The notes: generated by a model not told the origin, from the letters alone. Counted from the first letter of the stretch, positions 43,901 to 57,039 are shown. The stretch: 64,000 nt of DNA from Turritopsis dohrnii (GCA_027922465.2 BQMF02000062.1:992001-1056000); one strand, 5' to 3'. Translations and numbers: made by a program.

Positions 43901-46900
43901 GATTCAGTGTCAAAACACACTTTATAAACAATGCCGCCAAACGTACACACTGGATACAGTACTTTGACTCCCGAGAAGACGGTCAAGTTGATTTTCTTTT
44001 CTTGCTTCCGTACAAGTTCTCGTATTCCATCTCTTAATGGTGACAGCAGGTCTTCGCGAATTAAACGATAATGAGTATCGAGATACGCTTCGCCACTAGA
44101 ATATCTACCTTCAGTAATTATGGGTTGCAGTGGAATGGGGTCTGTTGTGAGCAGGTCACGTACAGAGGGAATGGTACTCAGCCGACGAAAATCATCATTG
44201 GGCATGAAATTGGTGTATGACGATATTGCTGATACTGATGTTAAAGGCAGATTTGACTTTTCCACACCCATGCCACTAAGTACTTTGTAATGCGAGCGGA
44301 ATAGACGTTGCAGCTAAATGAAAAAAAAATGAAAAAGTTATGTTAGGTTTAAGCAATTGATGTATTTTAACCAATTGAACAGAAATCAACTTACCCTGGC
44401 AGTGGTCACTCTGCAGCTAAAATACTTGACGAAATTAGCAAATTCGTTGAATGAAACATTTAAAATTGATCTTGGGTACAATCTCAAACAGTTCTCAAAT
44501 ATATCCATGCAAAAAATAGCGACTAGTTTACAGAATGCAGTGTCCTTTGTGGTGGTCCATGTAAGTAGATGAACTGAAAGTTGGCTGTTTTATTAACGAA
44601 CTCTGCACAAAAGTTGACAGCATGGACAAAATGCTTTCATCACTTGACAAACATGCTCTTGAAAATATGGCAATTAACAGGACAGTTTGTTCAGATGGAA
44701 TGAGATCTTTTTGGATGTATTGCAACAGTTCCACTTTGGAAGCCAGCAATGCAGATTCAAAAAGCTCCTTTTTACGGATTCTGTCAATGTTTTGTAATTT
44801 GGTAAGAAAATCTCCATGTTCTTTCGTGGATAATCCAAAACTTTTCTTTTTGGTTTTACCTTTTCCTGAAAATAGAGACAAAAATACCACAATGTTGATT
44901 AAAATAAGGAAAAGCAAAAATTTCCTTAGATTTATGCATTGATGTAACACTGCTGTATTTCTTTATGACTGTATTTCAAAAGTAATATACAAAGAAACAA
45001 ATCAAGAAACTTGTCATCAAAATGATGGATAGACCAAACTCGAGTACCATCCAAATCATTAATGTTTTTGTTTGGAATGGAACATGTTCCTTTCAGTTCC
45101 ACCAGATCTCAGCAAGTTGTGTTAACAGTCATTTGTTTATAGGAAGCTTTTGATCAGATCAACTTTCCAACTGAGTCAAGAAACAATCTTTTTCAGTTTT
45201 TATAATTTCAAAGAACTACTAAATTTTGTCAAGGTCTTATCTAGAATGGAAGGGCAACGCCTATGCAAGTGTGATTTTTGAAGTTTTTAAAAGGAAATAA
45301 ATTTTTAACAAAAAAAATGTAGAGGGCAGCAATCAACAGATGCTCTTTCGGCCCAGAATAGTCCCTGGTTGTAATTTTCAACGAGAATTAATTTACTTAA
45401 TTTAAATATACATTTCCTCTTAAGGATTTCGTTGTTTTGCATAGTTATGGCTGCAATATTTTAATTTATATAAATGTAACGGTTTTATGAATAATTGTCT
45501 TGATGAGGGATAAAATTGCAGTTAGTGAGACTACCTAGTGCCAATGCATCTCTCTTTCAGATTCACATCCCATTATGGAACTATTATTTAAGTTTTTTCT
45601 TTCAAATTGGTATACCAAATTGGTATTCATAAACAGGATATTTTCTTTTGAGAAACGCCAATTAGAAGTCATAGTTAATTATTGTGTTATTGAAAATTCT
45701 GTTCTTTGCACAAGGGTGAAATGTGTTTGTTTTATTTATGAAAATAAGATTATAGAAATTAGCAAAATTTCTAAAATTCAATAAAATGCTTTTTACTATC
45801 AATCTTTAACAATCAATTTGATTAACTGGAAAGAACGTGCGATCAGTGCTTATTTTTAACGTCGAAAGAAATTTGTTTCTTCTGAACAGACATCCACATT
45901 GTTCCTTCAATAGGCCATAGTTATTTAATACTTCCTTCAGTGCAACAGACTTAACAAAAATAGCAATGCGGAATGTGGGCATTATTCATTATGTTGCAAA
46001 TGAATAATGACATACAATACACGTTTTTTTACAATAATGTACTACAAAGCGGATATTAGAATATACCTTTTTATCAATGTTATTATAAGTATTACACAAT
46101 ATTAACGAGACATTCTCCTTACGTTAAATACATCACTTGATGCTATATTAACATTTGTCTAGACAGTTAAGTAAAAGTAAAAAGTCCCAACATGTAGCAA
46201 CGTTTATGTTCAAGATGATTATATCATTCTAAAATTTCAATCACCACTTATGTTGATGACGTATTTTTATTCCTCTGTTTCATTAAATAAATAGCATTTC
46301 TTCTTTATAATAAATTATAGTTTCGATTTTTATTTCTTTATACGCCTTTAACATGCAAAGAAAACCGCTAGTTATATATACAAAAAAATAGAAATAAAAA
46401 TTTTTGAGCAATGGAGAGTGTATTGATTGCCATTGCTGACTGATAGAATTTATTTGTGTGGAATACCAGATGTATATTTCATTTTAAAGGAGAAAATAGA
46501 AAATAGGATTATAAGAGATAGATTAATTTAAGCAACGAAGAAGAGCACTGCAGAAACAAGGAGACATGTACACTAAAACATAAAAAAACATCTTACAAAG
46601 CTTCATTAAAATGAAAATATACGAAGAAATAACTATTTCGTAAATCTCTCCACTGTTGCTCCGACGAATTTGATTTGGATATCCATTTACAATTTCCTTG
46701 CAACAACGGAGGAGAGATTTCAAAGCCAGGGCATAAAATCTAAGGAGTCCTAATTAAATAGAAATATGTATTAAAAGAATATGGTGAGGTACCTTTCACA
46801 TTTAAAGCATTGGTGTAATGTGACGAGGTTCCTCTCTTATTTTTATTTTTTCATAGTTTAGTTTTTTAAAGATACTAAAAGTTGTAAAAATAATGTATTT

Positions 46901-47332
46901 TAATGCGCATTATTTGTCCAAAAAAACAATGCGGGTGGGTTACGCTGAACAAAGTACATATTGAATAACTATGGCCATACATTTTTCCTATATAATATTG
47001 TTTTGTATTTTGTATTAGGATTGAAAGGATAAACAGATAGATTAGCCATAACCACATGAATAAAGAGTGAATATTTCAAATGGTCTGTATCGAATCAAAA
47101 TAAAAAAATTATTGACTAAGAAAAAGATAAGACCTTTCTTAATGTGCATATTAACTAGAAATGCTATAAATGCTCACTATAAATGATTGCTTGTGAATAA
47201 AGTTAGCAGGCAAACTGGTAAACTCTGATTCAACCTTGCACAAGGAATAGCATAGCTAGGATAGATAGCTATCAATTAATTTGCTAAACATTTACAATTA
47301 GCCTTACCATTGTATTCCCTTCGTCTTGGCAT
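37938..47332 (-). CDS. ZNFX1: NFX1-type zinc finger-containing protein 1 (SF1 RNA helicase)
   Basis: Upf1-like helicase acting in RNA sensing and small-RNA inheritance granules in other animals. Firm exons, all in phase: 44644-44865, 44395-44573, 42522-44313, 42213-42474 and 37938-40983 (stop TAA). A likely first coding exon is 47308-47332 (MPRRREYN, phase 1). A tentative exon at about 46640-46749 (GLLRFYALALKS) continues that phase, but its donor is unclear. Walker A GPPGTGKT is near 43370-43390. A conserved linker (VRTQLQKVDAMTADEAKKV) follows. Further helicase motifs are IIEEAAEVLEAH, LIGDHKQLRP, QHRMRPEI, FQGEENDIILLSLVRS and RICVALSRAKKG. An array of NFX1-type C/H-rich fingers follows at about 39080-39980. 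The C-terminal RZ-type finger (WFRC, GHLFY, CPKC near 38095-38165) lacks its usual Cys-Gly. Total is about 1,850 aa against human 1,918. Introns of 47 and 70 bp are assigned by phase. Confidence 0.95.
41078..41172 (-). repeat. dispersed ~100-bp repeat, copy 2
   Basis: Inverted counterpart of 13-115, sharing 'gattaatgcttagcaacaaa' and 'aaaggttttcaagacgg' on the minus strand. In the ZNFX1 intron between 40984 and 42212. Confidence 0.6.
44866..46620. other. ZNFX1 5' intron, AT-rich
   Basis: No additional exon supported; simple AT-rich sequence. Confidence 0.4.
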
Positions 47333-47339
47333 AATGTTT

Positions 47340-48000
47340 CTATATAACTAAAAAAAAAAAAGAAGAAAAATATAAAATAATAAAAAACAAAACATTACAG
47401 ATGGCTTTTAAAAATGTTAATAATTATTCATATACATGAACTCAGATATACACATTATGTACATAACACAGGTTGGGATTAACACTTTGCACTTTGCAGT
47501 GAAGTGATTCTAGCTAGTGATTAGATTTCGAAGTCGTTATTTCAAATTTTAAAAAACTGCGAAGCATGATATCCATGATGAAATATTCTTACTACAGATA
47601 TAAGTTATTTCAACTGCAAAGGCAGATCAATAATTTATTTTCAAAATTTCAAACAGACAGAAAACGATAGTCATTGTGATTATTACAGCAAACAAAACAA
47701 CCTTGAAGCAATATATGTGACCATCCAAGGGATTTTCATAATAAACGATAAAACGTGATATAGTTACATAACGATATCTTTTTTTGGAATAACGTTACTT
47801 TATGAATGATAAAACATTATGTATAACGATGTATAAATGTTATATAACTTAAAAAGGAAGACTGCTTCTCCATTTCCAAAGTAAACAATAAATTGGTACT
47901 CCATGCAATTTAATAAACAATGGGTTGCTTTTCAGGAATTGCCTCACAGTTCTCTCTCTCTGTCTCTGGTAGCTTACTGACGTTTAATATTGTAATTTTG
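47340..48000. other. ZNFX1 upstream region
   Basis: The splice acceptor at 47340-47341 precedes the ATG-bearing exon, so an untranslated first exon and promoter are expected here; not resolvable. Confidence 0.35.
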
Positions 48001-50100
48001 TGAATTTAGTTTCGCGGACAGAAAAGAAAATTTCTTCCCTTAAGGCATTGTTTTCATTGACTACTATGTTTTCATGGCAGAAGAATCATTGAAACAAATA
48101 AAATTTTTATCAAAAACCTGGATAACTCCAGGAATTAAGAAGTCTATGTCAACCAGAGATAGACTTCTCAAACAATTTATTAAAACTAAAGATCTAGCTT
48201 TAAAATCTTTTCTTCACTTGCAATATAAGCATTACAGAAACCAAATTGTCTTTATTGTGTAGAATAAGTAAGAAAAGTTATTATCCTGGGTACTTTAATT
48301 CCAATATCAATAACATTAAAAATATCCGGAAAGGGGTGAAATAATATCTGTTAGATCCTCCTCTAATCTTAATTCTTATTCAATATCTGTTAATGGTGAT
48401 ATCACCTCTGACCCTTCCACTGTAGCCAATGCTTTCAACGTTTATTTCTCCTATGTTGCTGATACTATAAGGGCTTCCATACCATATACCTCAAAACATT
48501 TTTCTCAATACTTAAAACACCCGTTTCATAGAATCGTTTAATATCTCCAGTAACCCCTGACGAGGTTGCAAAGCTTATTTCTTCCTTATCCAATAATAAA
48601 GCATATGGTCCTTATAATGATTTTTTATACATCTGATGATTGCAATATGCTTGAAACTTAGCCATGTATTTTTATGTTTTTAAATTTTAAATAAATAAAT
48701 ATTTACTTTGACTCTACCAACTGGTATTGAGTTCTTTGCCAATATCTTTCTTATGGTTGTAGTATTGAAAACAACATGCTTAAACTTCTCAAATTTGAAA
48801 TCTGCATATAATCTTTAATCTTTCCTTCACTACTGGTACTTTTTCCTATTCTTTTAAAATCCTGTGCTGTTACTCCTGTTTCCAAAAAGGAAACTCCCCT
48901 GGAAGTCTCCAACTACCAACCAATATTTCTACTATCTAACATTGACAAAAGTCTTGAAAAATTAATGTTGCGTCTCATAACATTTCTTGAAAAACACAAC
49001 ACCTTGTATGAGAGACAATTTGGTTTTCGCAAAAACTATTCTACTTCACTTTCTTTAATTAGCATCACTGAACGTATCCACTCAGCTCTAGAGCAGGGTC
49101 AGTTTGCTGTTGGGGTATTTGTTGATCTTTATAAAGCATTTGGCACTGTCGACTATGAAAATTATCATCTTAAGTGTTAGAGGAACTGCCAATAGACAGG
49201 ACCTATCTCCCCCATAGAACACAGTTTGTGAAAATTTCAAACTTTAAATTCAACACTTAAACTATTAAATATGGGGTTCCACAAGGTTCCGTCTTGGGAC
49301 CTACCCTTGCATTCTCAGAAGTTTACCATTTTGTTGACGATACTTATCTTCTTCATTTTAGTCACTCACTTAAGTCCATTAACAAGCAAGTCAACATAAA
49401 TCTAAAGCTACTCCTTCATTGGCTCAATTCTAATAAAGTATCTTTAAACTCAAGCAAAACTGAGTTTGTTCTTTTCAAATCTAAATGTAAACCATCTAAT
49501 TTTAAGATATGGGAAAAGACTTCAACCAAGCGAACATATTAAATACCTTGGAGTATATATACCTGGTTCAAAACTTAAACTGGAAAGAGCATACTGATGC
49601 TCTTTCCATGAAACTTGCAAGCTAACGGTGCCCTCTGTAAAATCAGGCTATTCTTCTTTCTATTTATCATGTTATCTTCTCATCTCACTGGTTTGGGCTT
49701 AACAAGAATCTTCTATCACTAAATGTACCCCCCCCCCCCCCCCCCCCCCCCCCCCCTACTTCTGCTGCTCGTATTATCACATTCTCTCCTCTTCGCACCC
49801 CTTCCAAACCTCTCTTTGCTAAACTTGGTTTTCTTACTATCTTTGAATCATCATCAGTTGCCTCATCACATTCAGAGTATTATCAAATTTTTTAAGTTAT
49901 CACATGAATTTGATACTAGAGGAAAGTCAGTGGGCACTTTATGTAAACCCTTAGTCAATACTAAATCCTTCGGAATACATTCTATTTACCTACCAACTTG
50001 GTGGAACTTCTTTCAATCTACTTTGAGTCACCTGGAACTAACCTCCATGCCAACCATCTAAAAAACCTAAGTGGTTTCTTTAATATCACAATATACAGAC
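48001..50100 (+). pseudogene. decayed Jockey/CR1-type LINE (reverse transcriptase)
   Basis: Broken frames read parts of a non-LTR retrotransposon ORF2. These are a pre-RT region (WITPGIKKSMSTRDRLLKQF near 48119), then FNVYFSYVAD and VTPDEVAKLISSLSNNKAYG near 48440-48610, and FGFRKNYSTSLSLISITERI with GVFVDLYKAF near 49020-49140. YGVPQGSVLGPT is near 49270, and VDDTYLLHFSHSLKSINKQV followed by LNSSKTEF near 49335-49470. Catalytic aspartates are still visible, but several frameshifts, stops and a deletion between the GPT and VDD blocks make it inactive. A long C tract at 49728-49757 interrupts the 3' part. Confidence 0.85.
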
Positions 50101-50640
50101 AGTATCTAGCTTTTTAGAATTAATAACAATTATTTTTTTTTTTTGTTGTTGTTGTTGTTTGTCTTCTAACATTTTAGTGTATGATTTTGTTATTTAGCCT
50201 ATGTCAATGTATTTTTTTCTATTTATTTTGGTGGTCACCCTCTCTGTCTATTGGGATGGTCTCCAGTCTAATATTGTCTTTTTAAGCATAGTCATCACCC
50301 CTTGCTGCATGTCTTCAGTTTTGTGTCCATAACTTTTAATGTGGTTATTTTTTCAGCAACAAAGTATATATTTTTGAAAACCTTATAAAACTCCCTTTCT
50401 AATGTATATAGTATAAGAGTCATTCCATCTCAACTTAGCAAATTCAGAAGGTACTCCCCAGGTGACCCTCTCAGATTTTGGTAATTTTTTGATATTTTGT
50501 TCATTTATAAAAGATTAGAAGATCCTGAAAATTTCAGGTCAAAATCTTAAGCGGTTGGAAAGTTATGTCTATTTGAAGTTGTCATGGTAAGAGTAATTTA
50601 AACGCAACGGGTACCAAATTGCAATTTTTTGTCATTTTTA

Positions 50641-53600
50641 AGACTCAATAACTTTTTTTCTACTTTAGATCACCCTCTGAAATTCAGGATATCACTATAA
50701 ACCCAAAAAAGCTATAGAAGATACCCAAATTGACATTTTCAAATCTTTCAGAAAATCCATAATGGCAGCTTCAAAATTGAAAAAAAAAACGAAAAATTGA
50801 ATTTCGGGCCATTTTTGAGAAGCAATTACACCAATATTATACTAACATATGTATTAAAACCTATAAATATGATAAATATACTAGGAATGCTACCAAAACA
50901 CAAAAAAACAAGAGATTTATGTAACTACCTCCAATTCTACAGGCATCTCAAATGTGACCCAGCAAAAAAAATGCGAAAATGTGGATTCCACTCAGTATCA
51001 AAAAACCCTAGTTGGGAAGTATTTTTTAAAAATGAAAATTCAACTCAGAAAAGCCCAACATCCTAAGTAATTCACTTATCCAATAAAAAAAGTGGATTCA
51101 TGATGGTTTTTAGACTAATTTCTAAGTACAAAATTGGTAAAAAATGGAAAAAATCGGATTTTTGTGAGGTCGTTTGAGATTTTTCAAAGTAGCAGATGCC
51201 ATAATTTCAGAACTCTTTGTCACAAACACATCAAATCTTCAGTATGTGAAGCACTTTGGCCATAGTATAGGAATATATGGAAATTGTAACCCTTAAAAAT
51301 CATAAAAACTCAAAAATAACTATTTAAAATTGAGATAATAGGCTTGAAATGTCAAAAAATTGTTCCTTTTTTGCCATTTTTAAGACTCAATAACTTTTTT
51401 TCTACTTTAGATCACCCTCTGAAATTCAGAAAATCAATATAAACCCAAAAAAGCTATAGAAAATACCCAAATTGACATTTTCAAATCTTTCAGAAAATCC
51501 GTAATGGCAGCTTGAAAATTGAAAAAACCCCGAAAAATTGAATTCCGGGCTATTTTTGAGAAGCAATTCCACCAATATTATACTAACATATGTATTAAAA
51601 CCTATAAATATGATAAATATACTAGGAATGCTACCAAAACACAAAAAAACAAGAGATTTATGTAACTATCTCCAATTCTACAGGCATCTCAAATGTGACC
51701 CAGCAAAAAAAATGCGAAAATGTGGATTCCACTCAGTATCAAAAAACACTAGTTGGAAAGTATTTTTTAAAAATGAAAATTCAACTCAGAAAAGCCCAAC
51801 ATCCTAAGTAATTCACTTATCCAATAAAAAAAGTGGATTCATGATGGTTTTTAGACTAATTTCTAAGTACAAAATTGGTAAAAAATGGAAAAAATCGGAT
51901 TTTTGTGAGGTCGTTTGAGATTTTTCAAAGTAGCAGATGCCATAATTTCAGAACTCTTTGTCACAAACACATCAAATCTTCAGTATGTGAAGCACTTTGG
52001 CCATAGTATAGGAATATATGGAAATTGTAACCCTTAAAAATCATTAAAACTCAAAAATAACTATTTAAAATCGAGATAATAGGCTTGAAATGTCAAAAAA
52101 TTGTTCCTTTTTTGCCATTTTTAAGACTCAATAACTTTTTTTCTACTTTAGATCACCCTCTGAAATTCAGAAAATCAATATAAACCCCCAAAAAGCTATA
52201 GAAAATACCCAAATTGACATTTTCAAATCTTTCAGAAAATCCGTAATGGCAGCTTGAAAATTGAAAAAAACCCCGAAAAATTGAATTCCGGGCTATTTTT
52301 GAGAAGCAATTCCACCAATATTATACTAACATATGTATTAAAACCTATAAATATGATAAATATACTAGGAATGCTACCAAAACACAAAAAAACAAGAGAT
52401 TTATGTAACTACCTCCAATTCTACAGGCATCTCAAATGTGACCCAGCAAAAAAAATGCGAAAATGTGGATTCCACTCAGTATCAAAAAACACTAGTTGGA
52501 AAGTATTTTTTAAAAATGAAAATTCAACTCAGAAAAGCCCAACATCCTAAGTAATTCACTTATCCAATAAAAAAAGTGGATTCATGATGGTTTTTAGACT
52601 AATTTCTAAGTACAAAATTGGTAAAAAATGGAAAAAATCGGATTTTTGTGAGGTCGTTTGAGATTTTTCAAAGTAGCAGATGCCATAATTTCAGAACTCT
52701 TTGTCACAAACACATCAAATCTTCAGTATGTGAAGCACTTTGGCCATAGTATAGGAATATATGGAAATTGTAACCCTTAAAAATCATAAAAACTCAAAAA
52801 TAACTATTTAAAATCGAGATAATAGGCTTGAAATGTCAAAAAATTGTTCCTTTTTTGCCATTTTTAAGACTCAATAACTTTTTTTCTACTTTAGATCACC
52901 CTCTGAAATTCAGAAATTCAATATAAACCCCCAAAAAGCTATAGAAAATACCCAAATTGACATTTTCAAATCTTTCAGAAAATCCATAATGGCAGCTTCA
53001 AAATTGAAAAAAACCCGAAAAATTGAATTTCGGGCCATTTTTGAGAAGCAATTCCACCAATATTATACTAACATATGTATTAAAACCTATAAATATGATA
53101 AATATACTAGGAATGCTACCAAAACACAAAAAAACAAGAGATTTATGTAACTATCTCCAATTCTACAGGTATCTCAAATGTGACCCAGCAAAAAAAATGC
53201 GAAAATGTGGATTCCACTCAGTATCAAAAAACACTAGTTGGAAAGTATTTTTTAAAAATAAAAATTCAACTCAGAAAAGCCCAACATCCTAAGTAATTCA
53301 CTTATCCAATAAAAAAAGTGGATTCATGATGGTTTTTAGACTAATTTCTAAGTACAAAATTGGTAAAAAATGGAAAAAAATCGGATTTTTGTGAGGTCGT
53401 TTGAGATTTTTCAAAGTAGCAGATGCCATAATTTCAGAACTCTTTGTCACAAACACATCAAATCTTCAGTATGTAAAGCACTTTGGCCATAGTATAGGAA
53501 TATATGGAAATTGTAACCCTTGAAAATCATAAAAAATCAAAAGTAACTATTTAAAATCGAGATAATAGGCTTGAAATGTCAAAAAATTGTTCATTTTTGC

Positions 53601-53700
53601 CATTTTTAAGACTCAATAACTTTTTTTCTACTTTAGATCACCCTCTGAAATTCAGGAAATCAATATAAACCCAAAAAGGCTATAGAAAATACCCAAATTC
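50641..53700 (+). repeat. tandem array of four 742-bp units
   Basis: The marker agactcaataactttttttc recurs at 50641, 51383, 52124, 52867 and 53609, a period of 741-743 bp. Units differ by scattered substitutions and homopolymer changes. Each carries the same open frame of about 89 codons (ILTYVLKPINMINILGMLPK within). The frame is kept mainly because the copies are nearly identical, so I do not call it a gene. Confidence 0.92.
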
Positions 53701-53819
53701 ACATTTTCAAATCTAGCTACTGAAAGGTGAAGACAGGGAAATTACAAAAATGAATTGAATTAAAAGATCTGAGCTTCGAACAGGACTGACCTTACTAACC
53801 CAAACTTTTAATGCTGTTC

Positions 53820-54134
53820 TTAGCAACTTCGGTAGAAAGCATTAATTTGAACTTCTCGAACATACTTAAGTCTTTGTTTTTGTGCATTTAATCTAGCTAC
53901 TGAAACGTACCATTCATTGTCATACATACACGCATAGTAATTTCCAACTTTTATGTCATTTAGTGGAATTTCTGATGAAGTTGCTTTGTCAAATTGAAAG
54001 CATTTTGAAAATATGTCGTTTGATTTTTTGTGTTTTGGTAGCATTCCTAGTATATTTATCATATTTATAGGTTTTAATACATATGTTAGTATAATATTGG
54101 TGTAATTGCTTCTCAAAAATGACCTGAAATTCAA
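53820..54134 (-). pseudogene. fragment of a transposon-associated protein
   Basis: Minus-strand frame beginning inside the right arm and continuing into the unique segment. After an arm-encoded stretch it reads NDIKVGNYYACMYDNEWYV. The VGxYYAxxYDxxWYxxxV pattern resembles a small beta-barrel segment I associate with C-terminal ends of uncharacterised transposon proteins in invertebrates. It is only a remnant of about 65 residues, with no catalytic motif. The family is uncertain. Confidence 0.4.
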
Positions 54135-54504
54135 TTTTTCGTTTTTTTTTCAATTTTGAAGCTGCCATTATGGATTTTCTGAAAGATTTGAAAATGTCAA
54201 TTTGGGTATCTTCTATAGCTTTTTTGGGTTTATAGTGATATCCTGAATTTCAGAGGGTGATCTAAAGTAGAAAAAAAGTTATTGAGTCTTAAAAATGACA
54301 AAAAATTGCAATTTGGTACCCGTTGCGTTTAAATTACTCTTACCATGACAACTTCAAATAGACATAACTTTCCAACCGCTTAAGATTTTGACCTGAAATT
54401 TTCAGGATCTTCTAATCTTTTATAAATGAACAAAATATCAAAAAATTACCAAAATCTGAGAGGGTCACCTGGGGACCAGTTGTTAAGTTGAGGTGGAATG
54501 ACCC

Positions 54505-55240
54505 ATAATTTTATTTTTGATATTTATTTAGTTTTAAAAAGAATTGTGGATAAGGGCATTTTGAAAAGGCTTAGGAGCTCCACGGACCCTTTGAAAAATA
54601 TTTTCTCTGACATTATGTTATCCATATTTACTAATTTAAAAAACATTACCACAGCTTTTCTAAACAAGTCCTAGTTCTGACGAAATAAAAGATTTATAAA
54701 AAAAACTTGTTAAAATAGCCCTTCCTTGACTTTCTCGCTTCATCACAGAGCGAATATTCGCTTAAAGAAAAAATTGTAGTAACATTTTCATCTTATAAAT
54801 TCTTTCAATTGCAAAAAACTACGTATATAATGATACCTCCATCGTAGGGTTTTTTGGAAGTATTTAAGACAGATAAGTAACGCAAAAATACTTATCGAGA
54901 AAACGTCTTCCAAAGAAATTCCATTTTGTGATCCTTTTGTTGACAAATAAATATCATTCATTCATTCATTGGTGTGCTTGCATCATAGGTAAATATGAAT
55001 TGCATAAATTTATATGATGAAATATGTCAAATACTAGAAAGAATTATGCTACTCGTTTTTGAGCTGTAAATATCATTTTGGATGCCAAGAATCCCTTTAA
55101 ATCATGTATATCATGAAGTTTTTTCCCTACTTCTTCCATATGCATATGGTGGCTAACCTAATTTCGCAAATAATGAATGTAATGATTGATAAATAATACA
55201 TCAATCTGTTGAGGGTGGGTACTATATATAAAGTGCAATT
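54505..55240. other. spacer
   Basis: AT-rich; short (ATTC)n run near 54954-54970. No gene recognised. Confidence 0.4.
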
Positions 55241-55695
55241 ACACACTTTTTTTATATATAAGAACCAGTAAAATCTGACCTGAGGCTGGCTGTTCTTATT
55301 TTTTTTAAGCCTTTTTCAGCCTTAATTGTTCTTATTTTGTTCTTAGCTTTAAGAACACAGTTTCAAATTTCAGCCTTATTTTGTTCTTATTTATGGTTTT
55401 TCCAGTAAAATAAAAATAAAATCTTTTTTAAAGCAACTGAAAAAAGCATGCTTGCTGTTTGGCAATAACTCATTCGCACATTTATTGACGGTGAAAAAAT
55501 AACAAAACTTCTGTACCAGTGAGAGAATTCACATCATGAATTGTTCTTTATTGTACAAGAAAATTGAGGCTCGCACTGGTTCTTAATTTTTGGAACAATG
55601 ATTTGAGCCTCAGGTTGTTCTTATTTTGTTCTTATTTTTTGGCCAAATCTGAGGCTCGTGTTCTTATAAAATTGTTCTTATAAAAAAAGCGTGTA
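55241..55695. mobile_element. ~455-bp MITE with iterated GTTCTTATT motifs
   Basis: The left end acacactttttttatatataa and right end 'cttataaaaaaagcgtgta' are inverted. The interior repeats 'gttcttattttgttctta' and tgaggctcg-type phrases on both sides. No coding sequence. Confidence 0.65.
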
Positions 55696-56356
55696 TATCA
55701 GAGAATTATATAGTTGTCAATTGTATTCTTAAATCAGTGTTTTGCGGATGGAATAATTCAATATCTATCTTTAGAATCTAAGCATAAATTACAGCTCAGT
55801 TAAATGTCTAATTGTATATAAAGAATAAATAAAATAATAATAAAAATATGGAAAGTGTTGGAGCACAACGTTATTGATAGTCACACAAGTTTTCATCGAA
55901 CCTGAAAAAGAGTAAAATAAACCACTAAACGAGTACAAAAAATAACATGTGCTTTGAAATGTTCGTGATGATTTACATAAAGTCAAACAAACCCTTCCCC
56001 GTCGCTAGATGCATGAATGTTCAACCACAAGAGAAAATAAGTAGTAATTAAGTAATTTTTCTTATGATTATGGTTCAACACACCATTCTTCTGAAGAAAA
56101 ACATAAGAAAGATTCTTCTTCCAGCAAGCGCTAATAGACACAGCCAAAGTCTATCACTTTTTGTTTTCATAATAATATCGACAAGGTTGATGGATTTCAA
56201 CCAATGAAATCTTAACAACTATAAAATAAACGAAAGAATAAAAAATCAATGCAGCCAATCATAGAATTAGATGCTATAAAATTCTAAGAAAAACGGAATT
56301 TAATTAAGTAATTTCCCTGACCATCCTCAAACCCAGGGTCTCTAGCCTTTTCGAGA
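55696..56356. other. spacer
   Basis: No supported gene. The segment 56331-56356 repeats the 'cccagggtctctagcc' phrase seen near 2599. Confidence 0.4.
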
Positions 56357-56897
56357 TACCTTATCATCGGTTAAAATTTCATCGGTGAAAAGTGACGAAA
56401 TTTGAAAAAAATTCGTCACTTTTCACCGGCGAAATTTTATAACCGACGAAATGTTTTGACTGACGAAATTTTAGAACCGACGAAAAGTTGTGACCGACGA
56501 AATTTTTCTATTTTACGTGTTTTTATTCGTGTTTGAAGTCGACAGGCCCAGTCATATTTGAAGCCATAAAAAGGAGGTATTCGGAGGAAAGATAAGAAAA
56601 ATGGCGAGAATGATTTTGAAATTGACCTTGAAAAAGAAAGTACTAAGGTACTAGAAGAGGAAGAAGAAAGCGAAGAATGTCTTGAAAATGAAGAAAAAAA
56701 CACTTGTATTACTTTGATTAGCATTTGTTTTGTCAAAAATAAGTAAAAAAACTAAAAAGCTGTTTTTTTCTGAAAGAGGGTTAAAACTTTTCGTCGGTTA
56801 AAAGTGACAAAATTTCAGAAAAAATTCGTCACTTTTTACCGGCGAAATTTTATAACCGACGAAAACTTTTCACTGACGAAATTTTAACCGATAGGTA
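56357..56897. mobile_element. modular MITE, TACCTTATCGG family, copy 3
   Basis: Starts taccttatcatcggttaaaa and ends ttttaaccgataggta. The arms iterate ggtgaaaagtgacgaaatttt-like modules cut in short blocks (for example 'aaccgacgaaa'). The 200-bp centre contains an acidic-looking frame of unknown meaning. Confidence 0.75.
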
Positions 56898-57039
56898 TAC
56901 GCACGGCGGAAATGAAGCCTAGGTTCGAGGTTCTTTCCAATGTTATTTACGTGAACTGACTCATTTATGTGTTTTACAGACGTACAGGGGATGACAAAAG
57001 TTCGGTTCGGTTCTATTGGCTATATCTCTAAATAATAAT

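Larger units (their letters stand above)
50417..54504. mobile_element. 4.1-kb long-TIR element with internal tandem expansion
   Basis: The left arm (about 50417-50909) and right arm (about 54023-54504) are near-perfect inverted repeats of about 485 bp. The outer end is gtcattcca(t/c)ctcaactta. Between them lie repeated 742-bp units and a unique 0.3-kb segment coding on the minus strand. No complete transposase is present, so it is non-autonomous. The left arm and right arm share variants (aattacacc) that the internal units lack (aattccacc). Confidence 0.85.

Noticed and set aside
50797..53292. Family of four small genes encoding ~89-aa proteins
   Set aside because: The frames are carried by near-identical tandem repeat units, start with no promoter context, and overlap an inverted arm. 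Conservation is explained by recency.
50417..54504. CRISPR-like array
   Set aside because: Units are 742 bp with no short repeat/spacer structure and the DNA is eukaryotic.
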